Below, piece after piece: positions 8,065 to 16,366 of a DNA stretch of 64,000 bases (position 1 is the stretch's first letter; each line of letters opens with the position of its first letter). Source of the stretch: Acerihabitans sp015654925 (GTDB lineage Bacteria > Pseudomonadota > Gammaproteobacteria > Enterobacterales > Enterobacteriaceae); NCBI RefSeq assembly GCF_047324175.1, contig NZ_CP178732.1, positions 186,001 through 250,000 of the forward strand. The letters run 5' to 3'. A model generated the notes under the pieces. That model ran no database searches, was not told the origin of the DNA, and saw only the letters and a program-made list of their open reading frames with translations. Position numbers and translations under genes: made by a program.

Positions 8065-10623
8065 TCAGAATAATTCGTGCGATTCGCCGTTATCCATCAT
8101 CGTGGTGCCCACCTCATGAACCACCCTGTCTTTTGGCTGCGTACCATCGATAAAGTATTCTTCGCGGCTATTGCCGCTGCCATCGGATAGCTTGCCGCTG
8201 CTCTTGTCGATGCTCACGGTCACGATCCCCGGGGGCGGGGTGGTTTTTTGCTCCGGCAAGCCTTCCAGCGCCACCTTCATAAAATCGTCCCATGCCGGCT
8301 GGGCGCTCTTCGCCCCGCCTTCGCCGCCGGAAATCTGATCGGCGATGGCGCCGGATGCCGAGGCCCGTCCCAGATTGCGGCGATGGTCGTCGAAACCAAT
8401 CCAGACCGAGGTGACGGTTTGCGGACCGTAACCGGAGAACCAGGCGTCTTTCGAGTCATTGGTGGTACCGGTTTTGCCGCCGATATCATGCCGCTTGAGA
8501 TCTTTACCCGCCCGCCAGCCGGTGCCCATCCAGCCCGGTTCGCCGAAAATATTGCTGTTGAGCGCGTCGTGAATCAAAAACGCCAGCGGCGTGCTTATCA
8601 CATGGGGCGCATACAGTTGGCCGCCATCCGCCGCCGCCTGGGCCGGGGAGACGGTTTCCAGGCGCGGCATCGGGACGCTGGCGTTATTGTCGGGCTGGCG
8701 CGATATGGCCACGTTTTCCATGCTGTCGTCGGACAACACGGCGGACTTATTGGTATCGCCGTAGATAACCGGCAAATTGCAGGTATCGCATACCACTTTC
8801 GGCTTGGCTTCGAACAGGGCATTACCCGCTTCGTCCTCGATTTTGGTAATCAGGTAGGGATCGACCAGGTAGCCGCCATTGGACAGCACCGCATAGCCGC
8901 GCACCAGTTGCAGCGGCGTAAATGACGCGGAGCCCAGCGCCAGCGATTCGGTATGCACGATATTCTGCGCGGGGAACCCGAAGCGCAGCAGATATTCGGC
9001 GGCGTAATCCACTCCCATGGCGCGCATGGCGCGTACCATCATCACGTTTTTCGACTGCCCCAGCCCCTGACGCAGGCGAATCGGCCCGTCATAGGTGGGC
9101 GGCGAGTTCTTGGGCCGCCAGTCGGAGCCGGCGCCCGCATCCCAGCGGGAAATCGGCACGTCGTTGAGGATGGTGGCCAGGGTGAGGCCCTTGTCCATGG
9201 CGGCGGTGTACAGGAAGGGTTTGATATTGGAACCCACCTGGCGCAGCGACTGGGTCACGCGGTTGAATTTGCTCTGATTGAAATCGAAGCCGCCCACCAG
9301 CGCTTTAACCGCGCCGTTGGCGGGATCGATGGATACCAGGGCGGAGTTGACGTCCGGCACCTGCGCCAGCCACCAGACGTCGTCCACCTTGCGCACCCAG
9401 ATTTGCTGGCCGGGTTGCACGACATCGGTGACCTTCTTCGGCGACGGTCCTTGCAGCGTGTCGGTTTTAAATAACCGCGCCCAGCGCATGCCGGCCATGG
9501 GCAGGGAGACGTTGCTGCCGTCCGCCATGGCCGCGGTGGCGTGATCCGGGGCGGTTTCAATGACCACCGCCGGGAACAGCGGACCATATACCGGCAGCGT
9601 TTTCAGCGTATCGACGATATGTTTCTGGTCCCAGGCCATTTCGCCCACTTTCCACAGCACGTTGCTCGGGCCGCGGTAGCCATGGCGCATATCATAATCA
9701 ATCACGTTGTTGCGTACGGCGTCCTGCGCCGCCAGCTGGAGCTTTTTGGTGATGGTTGTATAGACCTTGTAACCGTCGGTATAGGCGTTTTCCCCGTAGC
9801 GTTTCATCATGTCCTGGCGCACCATTTCAGACACATAGGGCGCCGAAAAACCAATCTGCGGGACATGATAGTTGGCTACCAGCTCGCTGTTGCGGGCCTG
9901 CTCGTACTGGTCGCGGGTGATGTAGTTTTCATCCAGCATCCGGGACAGGACGAAATTGCGCCGCGACAGCGCGCGATCGTGGGAAAACAGCGGATTGAAA
10001 GTGGACGGGGCTTTCGGCAGGCCGGCGATCACCGCCATCTCGCTTAGGGTGAGCTGGCCGACATCCTTACCGAAATAGACCTGCGCGGCCGCGCCGACGC
10101 CGTAGGCGCGGTAGCCGAGATAAATTTTGTTCAGGTACAGCTCGATAATTTCATCTTTCGTCAGCATCTGCTCGATACGAATCGCCAGGAAGGCTTCTTT
10201 GATCTTGCGGATCAAGGTGCGTTCCGGGCTGAGAAAGAAGTTGCGCGCCAACTGCTGCGTAATGGTGCTGGCCCCTTGGGAAGCATGGCCGGACATCAGC
10301 GCAATGGACGCGGCGCGCATGATGCCCACCGGGTCGACGCCATGATGCTCATAGAAGCGGCTGTCTTCCGTGGCCACGAACGCGTGGACCAGATCGGGCG
10401 GTATCTGGCCAAGTTTCAAGGGGATGCGGCGCTTCTCGCCGAACTGCGCTATCAGCTCGCCGTCCGCGCTAAAGACCTGCATCGGCGTCTGCAGCTTGAT
10501 GTCTTTCAGGGTCGCGACGTCAGGCAGCTGCGGCTCGATGTATTTGTACATGCCAAATATCGAGGCGGCTCCCAGCACAATGCAACACACTGCAAAGATT
10601 AAAAAATATTTTACGACCTTCAC
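8065..10623 (-). CDS. mrcA: Penicillin-binding protein 1A (bifunctional class A PBP)
   Basis: Inner-membrane peptidoglycan synthase with glycosyltransferase and transpeptidase activity. It is 852 residues against 850 in E. coli. A signal-anchor helix spans about residues 5-27. The glycosyltransferase motif EDSRFYEHHG includes catalytic Glu86, followed by the ASTITQQ motif. The transpeptidase SxxK is SNIK with nucleophile Ser465, and the KTGT motif lies in DIGGKTGTTN. An OB-like insertion lies between the two domains. It is divergent from the hof operon, as in E. coli. Confidence 0.98.
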   Translation of the reverse strand: MKVVKYFLIFAVCCIVLGAASIFGMYKYIEPQLPDVATLKDIKLQTPMQVFSADGELIAQFGEKRRIPLKLGQIPPDLVHAFVATEDSRFYEHHGVDPVGIMRAASIALMSGHASQGASTITQQLARNFFLSPERTLIRKIKEAFLAIRIEQMLTKDEIIELYLNKIYLGYRAYGVGAAAQVYFGKDVGQLTLSEMAVIAGLPKAPSTFNPLFSHDRALSRRNFVLSRMLDENYITRDQYEQARNSELVANYHVPQIGFSAPYVSEMVRQDMMKRYGENAYTDGYKVYTTITKKLQLAAQDAVRNNVIDYDMRHGYRGPSNVLWKVGEMAWDQKHIVDTLKTLPVYGPLFPAVVIETAPDHATAAMADGSNVSLPMAGMRWARLFKTDTLQGPSPKKVTDVVQPGQQIWVRKVDDVWWLAQVPDVNSALVSIDPANGAVKALVGGFDFNQSKFNRVTQSLRQVGSNIKPFLYTAAMDKGLTLATILNDVPISRWDAGAGSDWRPKNSPPTYDGPIRLRQGLGQSKNVMMVRAMRAMGVDYAAEYLLRFGFPAQNIVHTESLALGSASFTPLQLVRGYAVLSNGGYLVDPYLITKIEDEAGNALFEAKPKVVCDTCNLPVIYGDTNKSAVLSDDSMENVAISRQPDNNASVPMPRLETVSPAQAAADGGQLYAPHVISTPLAFLIHDALNSNIFGEPGWMGTGWRAGKDLKRHDIGGKTGTTNDSKDAWFSGYGPQTVTSVWIGFDDHRRNLGRASASGAIADQISGGEGGAKSAQPAWDDFMKVALEGLPEQKTTPPPGIVTVSIDKSSGKLSDGSGNSREEYFIDGTQPKDRVVHEVGTTMMDNGESHELF

Positions 10624-10742
10624 CTGAGATTTCCCATTTCATGTCATTTGGGCAGTTTATAAACAACCGCGCGCTAGTATAAAGGGAAGCCTGCATGTTG
10701 GATACGTACTTTTAATCACGGACGATAGGGAGGTCGGCAAAA

Positions 10743-11588
10743 ATGGCATTTCGCCCCTGGCAGGTGGGTTTAGCGATCGAAAACGGCGCCTTGCGCGCGC
10801 TGGCGCTGCAACGCAGACGTCACGGCTGGCAGCTTCGCCACTGGTGGCAATACGCGCTGCCCGGCGAGCCGCCAACCGACGAAGCGGGCCCGCCGGCCGG
10901 CCTGGCGCAGGTGCTTTCGGCCTGGCGCAGGCAGCTTCCCGGTGGTATTTCATTACGCGTTTGTTTACCGGCCCATCTGGTCACTCAACGGCGCATGGCG
11001 GCGCCGGACCGGCGCTTATGCGAGCCGGAGCGGGGCTGGTTTATCGCCGCGCACGCCCGGCGCCATTTCCCCTGCGGCAGTGAAAATCTGATGCTTGATT
11101 ACCGGCGCGATCCCCACCGGCCGGATACGCTGGTGGTCACTGCCGCCAGGCAAAAAATCGTGGCGCAATGGTTATCCTGCCTGTCCGAGGCGGGGCTGAC
11201 GCCGCAGGTCCTGGACATTTTGCCCTGCGCCCTGCGCTACATGGCCTGTGAGGCCGGGCTAGCCCGGGACCGGCTGCTGGTGCATGCTTCTCCCCGCGGC
11301 TGGTTTTGGGTTTCGCCGCCCGCGCATGCCCTGGAGTCCGGGTTTATCGCCGCGGACGAAGCGCCGGATTTCCCAACGGTGCGCCAGCTGATCGCCGGGC
11401 GCTGCCCGGGCATCGATGAAACGCAAACCGCGTTATATTTCAGCAGCGAAACGCGGCTGGCACCGCCGGATCATACCCTGGCGTGGTCGCCTTTTGCCGC
11501 CTTGTGGCAGGCGCATCCTCCCATGCCGGCATGGCCGGCGGCCTTTGTTTTCGCCGGCGGCCTGGCCGTGCGCCGAGGGGACGCGTGA
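10743..11588 (+). CDS. hofM: PilM-like pilus/DNA-uptake assembly ATPase-fold protein HofM
   Basis: First gene of a hofMNOPQ cluster homologous to pilMNOPQ, which in related bacteria builds the inner-membrane platform and outer-membrane pore for type IV pili or DNA uptake. The 281-residue product begins MAFRPWQVGL, the same opening as E. coli HofM (MAFKIWQIGL). The rest is weakly conserved, Arg/Ala-rich and consistent with the PilM actin-like fold. The ATG follows a GGGAGG ribosome site. The gene ends on a TGATG overlap with hofN, so translation is probably coupled. Confidence 0.88.
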   Translation: MAFRPWQVGLAIENGALRALALQRRRHGWQLRHWWQYALPGEPPTDEAGPPAGLAQVLSAWRRQLPGGISLRVCLPAHLVTQRRMAAPDRRLCEPERGWFIAAHARRHFPCGSENLMLDYRRDPHRPDTLVVTAARQKIVAQWLSCLSEAGLTPQVLDILPCALRYMACEAGLARDRLLVHASPRGWFWVSPPAHALESGFIAADEAPDFPTVRQLIAGRCPGIDETQTALYFSSETRLAPPDHTLAWSPFAALWQAHPPMPAWPAAFVFAGGLAVRRGDA

Positions 11589-12154
11589 TGTATCAGGTCA
11601 ATTTGCTGGCATGGCGGCGGCGACGTTCGCACCGGCGCGCAGCCATATTCATGCTCGCATTGGCGCTGGAACTGCTATTGGCCGGCGGCGTCGCGGGATT
11701 GCTGACGGCGCGCTGGCGTAACGAGCAGGCCGCTCTCGCCGCGCGGCTGGCCCAGCGGCAGCGGCAGGAACAGCAGGCGGCTGAAGAGCAGCGTTGGTTT
11801 TTACAGCGCAGGGAGCAGCATCAGCGGCTGGCGCGCACCCTGCGGGCGTATCGACGGGCCGCGGCCGATAACCGCCGTTATAGCCATCTGTTGGAACAGT
11901 TGCCGTCGCTTTTGCCGCCGGGGGTATGGCTCACCCGGCTGCGCCAGCGGGACGGGCAATTGCTCGTGAGCGGTTGCTGCGAGCGCCACGGGGATATCGG
12001 CTCGCTGAGCCGCCGGCTGTCGCGGCACCCGCTGTTTACCCAAATGCGCTGGCAGGAGATCGGGCAGGGGGAGAACGGCCATTTCCTGTTTCATTTTCAA
12101 GCGGCCTGGACGCCGCGGACGGCCGGGGGCCAGGCTGCGGATCAAGTTGAATAA
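11588..12154 (+). CDS. hofN: PilN-like inner-membrane protein HofN
   Basis: Bitopic inner-membrane partner of PilM/HofM in the alignment complex. The start at 11588 (MYQVNLLAWRRRR) overlaps the hofM stop by one base and gives 188 residues; E. coli HofN is 179 and begins similarly (MNPPINFLPWRQQR). One hydrophobic helix spans about residues 19-40, followed by a long Gln/Arg/Glu-rich coiled-coil stretch. A reading extended upstream into hofM would lack similarity and was not used. Confidence 0.87.
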   Translation: MYQVNLLAWRRRRSHRRAAIFMLALALELLLAGGVAGLLTARWRNEQAALAARLAQRQRQEQQAAEEQRWFLQRREQHQRLARTLRAYRRAAADNRRYSHLLEQLPSLLPPGVWLTRLRQRDGQLLVSGCCERHGDIGSLSRRLSRHPLFTQMRWQEIGQGENGHFLFHFQAAWTPRTAGGQAADQVE

Positions 12155-12686
12155 CGCCTGGGTGTGGCGCTGGCTGGCCCGTCCATGGTGGGTACTGGCG
12201 GCGGCCCAGGCAGCGGTCGTGACCCTGCCCATGGCGGCGATCCTGCGTCATGGGCAGGGCCAGGTGGCGCAGCTGCGCGGCGAAATCGAACGTAGTGAAA
12301 ATGTGCTACGCCAGCACCGGCGGGCACAGGCCGCCTTCCCGGACGCCCAGCGCCTTGATGGGGATATTGCCCGGATGACCCGGCAATTAGCGGCCTACGA
12401 CACATTGCGGCGGGACCCGGGCGCCCTTATCGCCGCCATCCGTCCCGGCGATGGCGGGAAAATAGCCTGGCATGCCGCGCCCGACGGTCAGCATCCCGCT
12501 CCATGCCATTGGTCGGTGGTGGTGGTCACGGATTACCGCGGTTTATGCCGGACGCTGCAAAATCTGGCCGCGCTGGGCGGCGGGCGGACGCTGCGCTCTT
12601 TGGACGTCACGCCCCGGGAGGGCCGCCTGCGGGTGGAATTCACCCTGGCCTTGACCGCGCAACAGGAAACGAACGGCAATGAATAA
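12147..12686 (+). CDS. hofO: PilO-like inner-membrane protein HofO
   Basis: Expected bitopic partner of HofN. The 179-residue frame opens with a TTG at 12147 that overlaps the end of hofN by eight bases; a GTG at 12162 is the alternative start. A hydrophobic helix follows at about residues 14-32, then a predicted coiled coil. Sequence identity to E. coli HofO is low, so the call rests on position, size and topology. It overlaps hofP by eight bases, which keeps the operon translationally coupled. Confidence 0.78.
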   Translation: MNNAWVWRWLARPWWVLAAAQAAVVTLPMAAILRHGQGQVAQLRGEIERSENVLRQHRRAQAAFPDAQRLDGDIARMTRQLAAYDTLRRDPGALIAAIRPGDGGKIAWHAAPDGQHPAPCHWSVVVVTDYRGLCRTLQNLAALGGGRTLRSLDVTPREGRLRVEFTLALTAQQETNGNE

Positions 12687-13017
12687 CCGCCGGTTGATGA
12701 TAGCCCTTTTCTGCGCGCTCACTTGGTTGGCGCCGGCCAGGGCACCCGGCGCCGTTTCGCGGGACCCGTTCCAGCCGGCCGCCGGCGGATCGGGGTCATC
12801 CCGGAAAATTAAAGGGAAGGTGGGCGACGGTGAGCGCTGGCAGTTGTGGACTACCGACGAGCGGGGGCGCTGGTGTCATCTCGACCCGGGGGCGGCCGAC
12901 GGGACGCCGAACCCGCCGATGGCTGGCGCAGCCGGCGGCGCGGATGGGGAATCAGGCGCCGTTCGCCAATCAGGCGCCGTGGACAAGGATGATGCAGCAA
13001 CGTACAAGGACGAATAG
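12679..13017 (+). CDS. hofP: PilP-like protein HofP, short
   Basis: Small exported protein of 112 residues in the pilP position. It has a signal peptide (hydrophobic core at about residues 6-17, then APARAPGA) and the SRDPFQP motif near residue 27, which recalls the DPF motif of PilP proteins. The C-terminal third is low complexity, rich in Gly, Ala and Asp, and contains an 18-base-period direct repeat at 12950-12980. PilP normally links the inner-membrane platform to the secretin. Assignment is from context plus the DPF motif. Confidence 0.72.
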   Translation: MNNRRLMIALFCALTWLAPARAPGAVSRDPFQPAAGGSGSSRKIKGKVGDGERWQLWTTDERGRWCHLDPGAADGTPNPPMAGAAGGADGESGAVRQSGAVDKDDAATYKDE

Positions 13018-13019
13018 AA

Positions 13020-14264
13020 ATGATGCAAGGTTATGCAACAATAATGGCCCTCTCCCTGGTTTTATGGCAATTCCCGGCCCATGCCGCCAGGCAGGCAACC
13101 CCTGACGTAAAACCGGTGACGCTGGTATTCGATGATGCGCCGGTACAGCAGGTGCTGCGGGCCCTGGCGGAGCACCAGCGCCTGAATCTGGTGGTGGCTC
13201 CCGGCATTAAGGGCAACATCAGCGTCAACCTCAATGACGTCCCCTGGCAACAGGCGGTGGACCTGATTGTGCGTACCGGCCGCCTGCACCTGGAACGCCA
13301 GGGGGACGTGATGATGGTCTTCGCCCGGGATCACGACGCGCGGACCTCGCTTGCGCAACAAGATGAAGCGCTGCCGCTATGCAACCGCCTGGTTACGCTC
13401 CAGCACGCCGACGCCGCCGAGGTGGCCAAAAATATCGCGGCCATGCGCAAAACCCTCATGTCGCCCCGTGGCAGCGTAATGTTGGATAAACGTACCAATT
13501 CCTTGGTGTTAAGGGATACCGAGGCGGCATTGTCCACGCTGGCCGGCTGGATAGATATTTGGGATTTGCCGCTGGAGCAAGTGCTGATAACCGCCCATAT
13601 CGTCACCATCAGCCGGGATAACCTGCGGGAAATCGGCGTGGACTGGCGGCACGCCGCCGGCACTAAAAACCGCTCCGCCGCCCTGTCGATGGATTTGCCC
13701 CTGGACAAGCATTACGCCAGCATGGGGTTTCGGCTGGCGCGCCTGAGCGGCCGCCTGCTGGAGCTGGAGCTGACCGCCCTGGAGCAGGAAAACAAAGTGG
13801 ATATTCTGGCCAGCCCGCGCCTGTACACCGCCCATCAGCAAACCGCCAGCATCAAACAGGGCACCGAAATACCTTATCAGGTATCGAATGGCAAAAATAA
13901 ATCTCCCTCAGTGCAGTTCAAGGAGGCGGTGTTGAGCATGGAAGTGACGCCAAAAGTGCTGCGCAATGGCAAAGTCACCTTAAATTTACGTTTGAGCCAG
14001 AACGTGCCGGGCCGGGTACTCAAACAGGGTGAAAATGAGAGCGTTTCTATCGATATGGAGGAAATCAAGACCCAGGTGACCATCGCCGACGGTGAAACTA
14101 TTGTTTTGGGTGGCATTTTCCAGCATCAAAAACATCAGACCAAGGACAAAGTGCCGGTTTTATCTGAAATTCCGGTGCTTGGACATCTGTTTAAACGGCA
14201 GCGTGCGAACTATAAACAGCGTGAATTGGTTATTTTTATTACACCGACCCGAATATCGGGGTAA
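13020..14264 (+). CDS. hofQ: PilQ-like outer-membrane secretin HofQ
   Basis: Outer-membrane secretin that would form the pore for DNA uptake or a pilus. It is 414 residues against 412 in E. coli HofQ. A signal peptide ends near AHAARQ (about residue 22). A short N-terminal STN/N0-like domain (VTLVFDDAPVQQVLRALAEH) and an N1 domain follow. The C-terminal secretin domain includes the VPVLSEIPVLGHLFKR signature and ends with RELVIFITPTRIS. It starts two bases after the hofP stop, and no frameshift is seen, so the operon looks intact. Confidence 0.93.
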   Translation: MMQGYATIMALSLVLWQFPAHAARQATPDVKPVTLVFDDAPVQQVLRALAEHQRLNLVVAPGIKGNISVNLNDVPWQQAVDLIVRTGRLHLERQGDVMMVFARDHDARTSLAQQDEALPLCNRLVTLQHADAAEVAKNIAAMRKTLMSPRGSVMLDKRTNSLVLRDTEAALSTLAGWIDIWDLPLEQVLITAHIVTISRDNLREIGVDWRHAAGTKNRSAALSMDLPLDKHYASMGFRLARLSGRLLELELTALEQENKVDILASPRLYTAHQQTASIKQGTEIPYQVSNGKNKSPSVQFKEAVLSMEVTPKVLRNGKVTLNLRLSQNVPGRVLKQGENESVSIDMEEIKTQVTIADGETIVLGGIFQHQKHQTKDKVPVLSEIPVLGHLFKRQRANYKQRELVIFITPTRISG

Positions 14265-14599
14265 ACTCGACTCACTCAATTTGAGCAAAATTGCGGTTTT
14301 AGCAACAAATTATGCGTTTTTTTCGCGATCGATTTGACGCTGTGCCCGATTTCGCTTACAAGGGTAACCCATTGAGCATCGCTGTTTTTGCGTCACCTGT
14401 AATTACGATAGAGATGTCGGAATTCCTCCTTGCGGTGTGAGCATCGATTTAATCGGTTGCCAAACTACCCCGAGTGTTGAGATAATTTTTCGTCTGATTC
14501 TCGCACTATCGCTCATGAGGTTTCAGTTTAGGTCCCGCCGCTAATTTGATTGGCGGGGCGGGTTGTCATTAACGAATAATCTTAGTAATACCGAAAAAC
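14265..14599 (+). promoter_or_regulatory. 335-bp region upstream of aroK with promoter and hairpin
   Basis: No gene is seen. A sigma-70-like promoter can be read: TTGCCA at 14457-14462, an 18-base spacer, then GATAAT at 14481-14486. Downstream, CCCGCC at 14534-14539 pairs with GGCGGG at 14552-14557, giving a hairpin in the 5' leader of aroK. The promoter probably drives the aroK-aroB-damX-dam cluster. The hairpin has no following T run, so a terminator role is doubtful. Confidence 0.5.
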
Positions 14600-15121
14600 A
14601 TGGCAGAGAAACGCAATATCTTTCTGGTTGGGCCTATGGGTGCCGGCAAAAGCACTATTGGGCGTCAGTTGGCTCAACAACTTAATATGGAGTTTTTCGA
14701 TTCTGATCAAGAGATTGAGCGGCGCACCGGAGCCGATGTAGGCTGGGTATTCGACGTGGAAGGCGAAGACGGATTCCGCGATCGTGAAGAAAAGGTCATT
14801 AACGAGCTTACTGAAAAACAGGGTATCGTATTGGCTACAGGCGGTGGATCAGTAAAATCGCGTGAAACACGTAACCGCCTTTCTGCCCGTGGTGTGGTCG
14901 TTTATCTTGAAACCACCATTGAAAAACAGCTGGCCAGAACCCAGCGTGATAAAAAACGACCCTTGCTACAGGTTGAAGCCCCGCCGCGCGAAGTGCTGGA
15001 AGCGCTGGCCAGGGAACGCAATCCTTTGTATGAAGAAATTGCGGATGTTACCATTCGTACCGACGAACAAAGTGCTAAGGTTGTTGCCAACCAGATTATC
15101 AATATGCTGGAAAGCAACTGA
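14600..15121 (+). CDS. aroK: Shikimate kinase I
   Basis: Phosphorylates shikimate to shikimate 3-phosphate in the aromatic amino-acid pathway. It is 173 residues with the P-loop GPMGAGKST at residues 11-19, the shikimate-binding DSDQEIERRTG segment, FRDREEKV, the GGGSV motif, and the lid region RDKKRPLL. It is nearly identical to E. coli AroK. It is the first gene of a plus-strand run with aroB, the previous enzyme of the pathway. Confidence 0.98.
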   Translation: MAEKRNIFLVGPMGAGKSTIGRQLAQQLNMEFFDSDQEIERRTGADVGWVFDVEGEDGFRDREEKVINELTEKQGIVLATGGGSVKSRETRNRLSARGVVVYLETTIEKQLARTQRDKKRPLLQVEAPPREVLEALARERNPLYEEIADVTIRTDEQSAKVVANQIINMLESN

Positions 15122-15163
15122 TTTAGTGTGTAACGAGATGCCGAAAAGGTCATTAAGCACCCC

Positions 15164-16249
15164 ATGGAGAGGATTACCGTAACACTAGGGGAGCGCAGCT
15201 ACCCGATCACGATCGCAGCCGGGTTATTCAACGACCCGGCTTCTTTCATGCCGCTTAAAAACGGCGATCATGTGATGGTGGTGACCAACGACACGTTGGC
15301 GCCGCTTTATCTGAATTCAATCCGGGCGGTTCTTGAACGCGCCGGAATAGTCGTCGATCACGTTATCCTGCCCGACGGTGAGCAATATAAATCACTGAGC
15401 GTGCTCGATCAGGTGTTCACGGCGCTGCTGAAAAAACCTCATGGCCGCGACACTACCCTTATCGCTCTTGGCGGCGGGGTAATCGGCGATATGACCGGTT
15501 TTGCCGCCGCCAGTTATCAGCGCGGCGTCCGTTTTATCCAGGTCCCTACTACGCTGCTCTCCCAGGTTGATTCTTCGGTCGGTGGTAAAACGGCGGTTAA
15601 TCATCCCCTCGGTAAAAATATGATCGGCGCGTTTTATCAGCCGGCATCGGTGGTGATCGATCTCGACTGTCTTAGTACCTTGCCGCCGCGCGAATTATCC
15701 TCCGGACTGGCGGAAGTCATTAAAAACGGCATTATTTTAGACTATGCTTTTTTTATCTGGCTTGAAAAACACCTGGATGAAGTGCGTGCGCTGGACGCCG
15801 GCGCGCTGTCTTACTGCATCCGCCGCTGTTGTGAACTGAAAGCCGAGGTGGTTGCCGCCGATGAACGTGAAAATGGGCAGCGGGCTTTGCTGAATTTAGG
15901 CCATACTTACGGGCATGCCATTGAAACCCATATGGGTTACGGAAACTGGCTGCACGGTGAAGCGGTTTCGGCGGGCATCATGATGGCCATCCGCGCGGCG
16001 CATCGTTTAGGCCAGTTCCACGCCGATGACATACAGCGCGTTAACGCGTTGCTGATCCGCGCCGGCCTGCCGGTCACCGGACCGGAAGAAATGCAGCCGG
16101 AGGATTATCTGCCGCATATGATGCGTGACAAGAAAGTCATTTCCGGCCGGTTACGGCTAGTGCTGCCGCGGGGCCTGGGCCAGGCGGAAGTGCGCGCCGA
16201 TGTATCAAATGATATCGTATTGGCATCTATCGCCGATTGCCAGGCTTGA
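15164..16249 (+). CDS. aroB: 3-dehydroquinate synthase
   Basis: NAD- and metal-dependent enzyme converting DAHP to 3-dehydroquinate, step two of the shikimate pathway. It is 361 residues, against 362 in E. coli. The NAD-binding GGGVIGDMTGF motif, the substrate segment DSSVGGKTAVNHPLGKN, and the metal-ligand region GHTYGHAIE are all present. It starts 42 bases after aroK. A very stable hairpin lies just past its stop, before damX. Confidence 0.98.
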   Translation: MERITVTLGERSYPITIAAGLFNDPASFMPLKNGDHVMVVTNDTLAPLYLNSIRAVLERAGIVVDHVILPDGEQYKSLSVLDQVFTALLKKPHGRDTTLIALGGGVIGDMTGFAAASYQRGVRFIQVPTTLLSQVDSSVGGKTAVNHPLGKNMIGAFYQPASVVIDLDCLSTLPPRELSSGLAEVIKNGIILDYAFFIWLEKHLDEVRALDAGALSYCIRRCCELKAEVVAADERENGQRALLNLGHTYGHAIETHMGYGNWLHGEAVSAGIMMAIRAAHRLGQFHADDIQRVNALLIRAGLPVTGPEEMQPEDYLPHMMRDKKVISGRLRLVLPRGLGQAEVRADVSNDIVLASIADCQA

Positions 16250-16262
16250 GTCAGGGCCGTTG

Positions 16263-16287
16263 CCTTTGTCCCCATTGGGGACAAAGG
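16263..16287 (+). terminator. Perfect 11-bp hairpin between aroB and damX
   Basis: CCTTTGTCCCC at 16263-16273 pairs without mismatch with GGGGACAAAGG at 16277-16287 around a three-base loop. There is no U run after it, so it may be a partial terminator or a processing and stability element that separates aroKB from damX-dam expression. Confidence 0.5.
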
Positions 16288-16366
16288 GGATGAAATTGAT
16301 TTATTCGCATTAACCCTTCCCGCGTCCCTGGACGTGTGGAAATATCTCTCGGTTGGAGAGTTCTAG

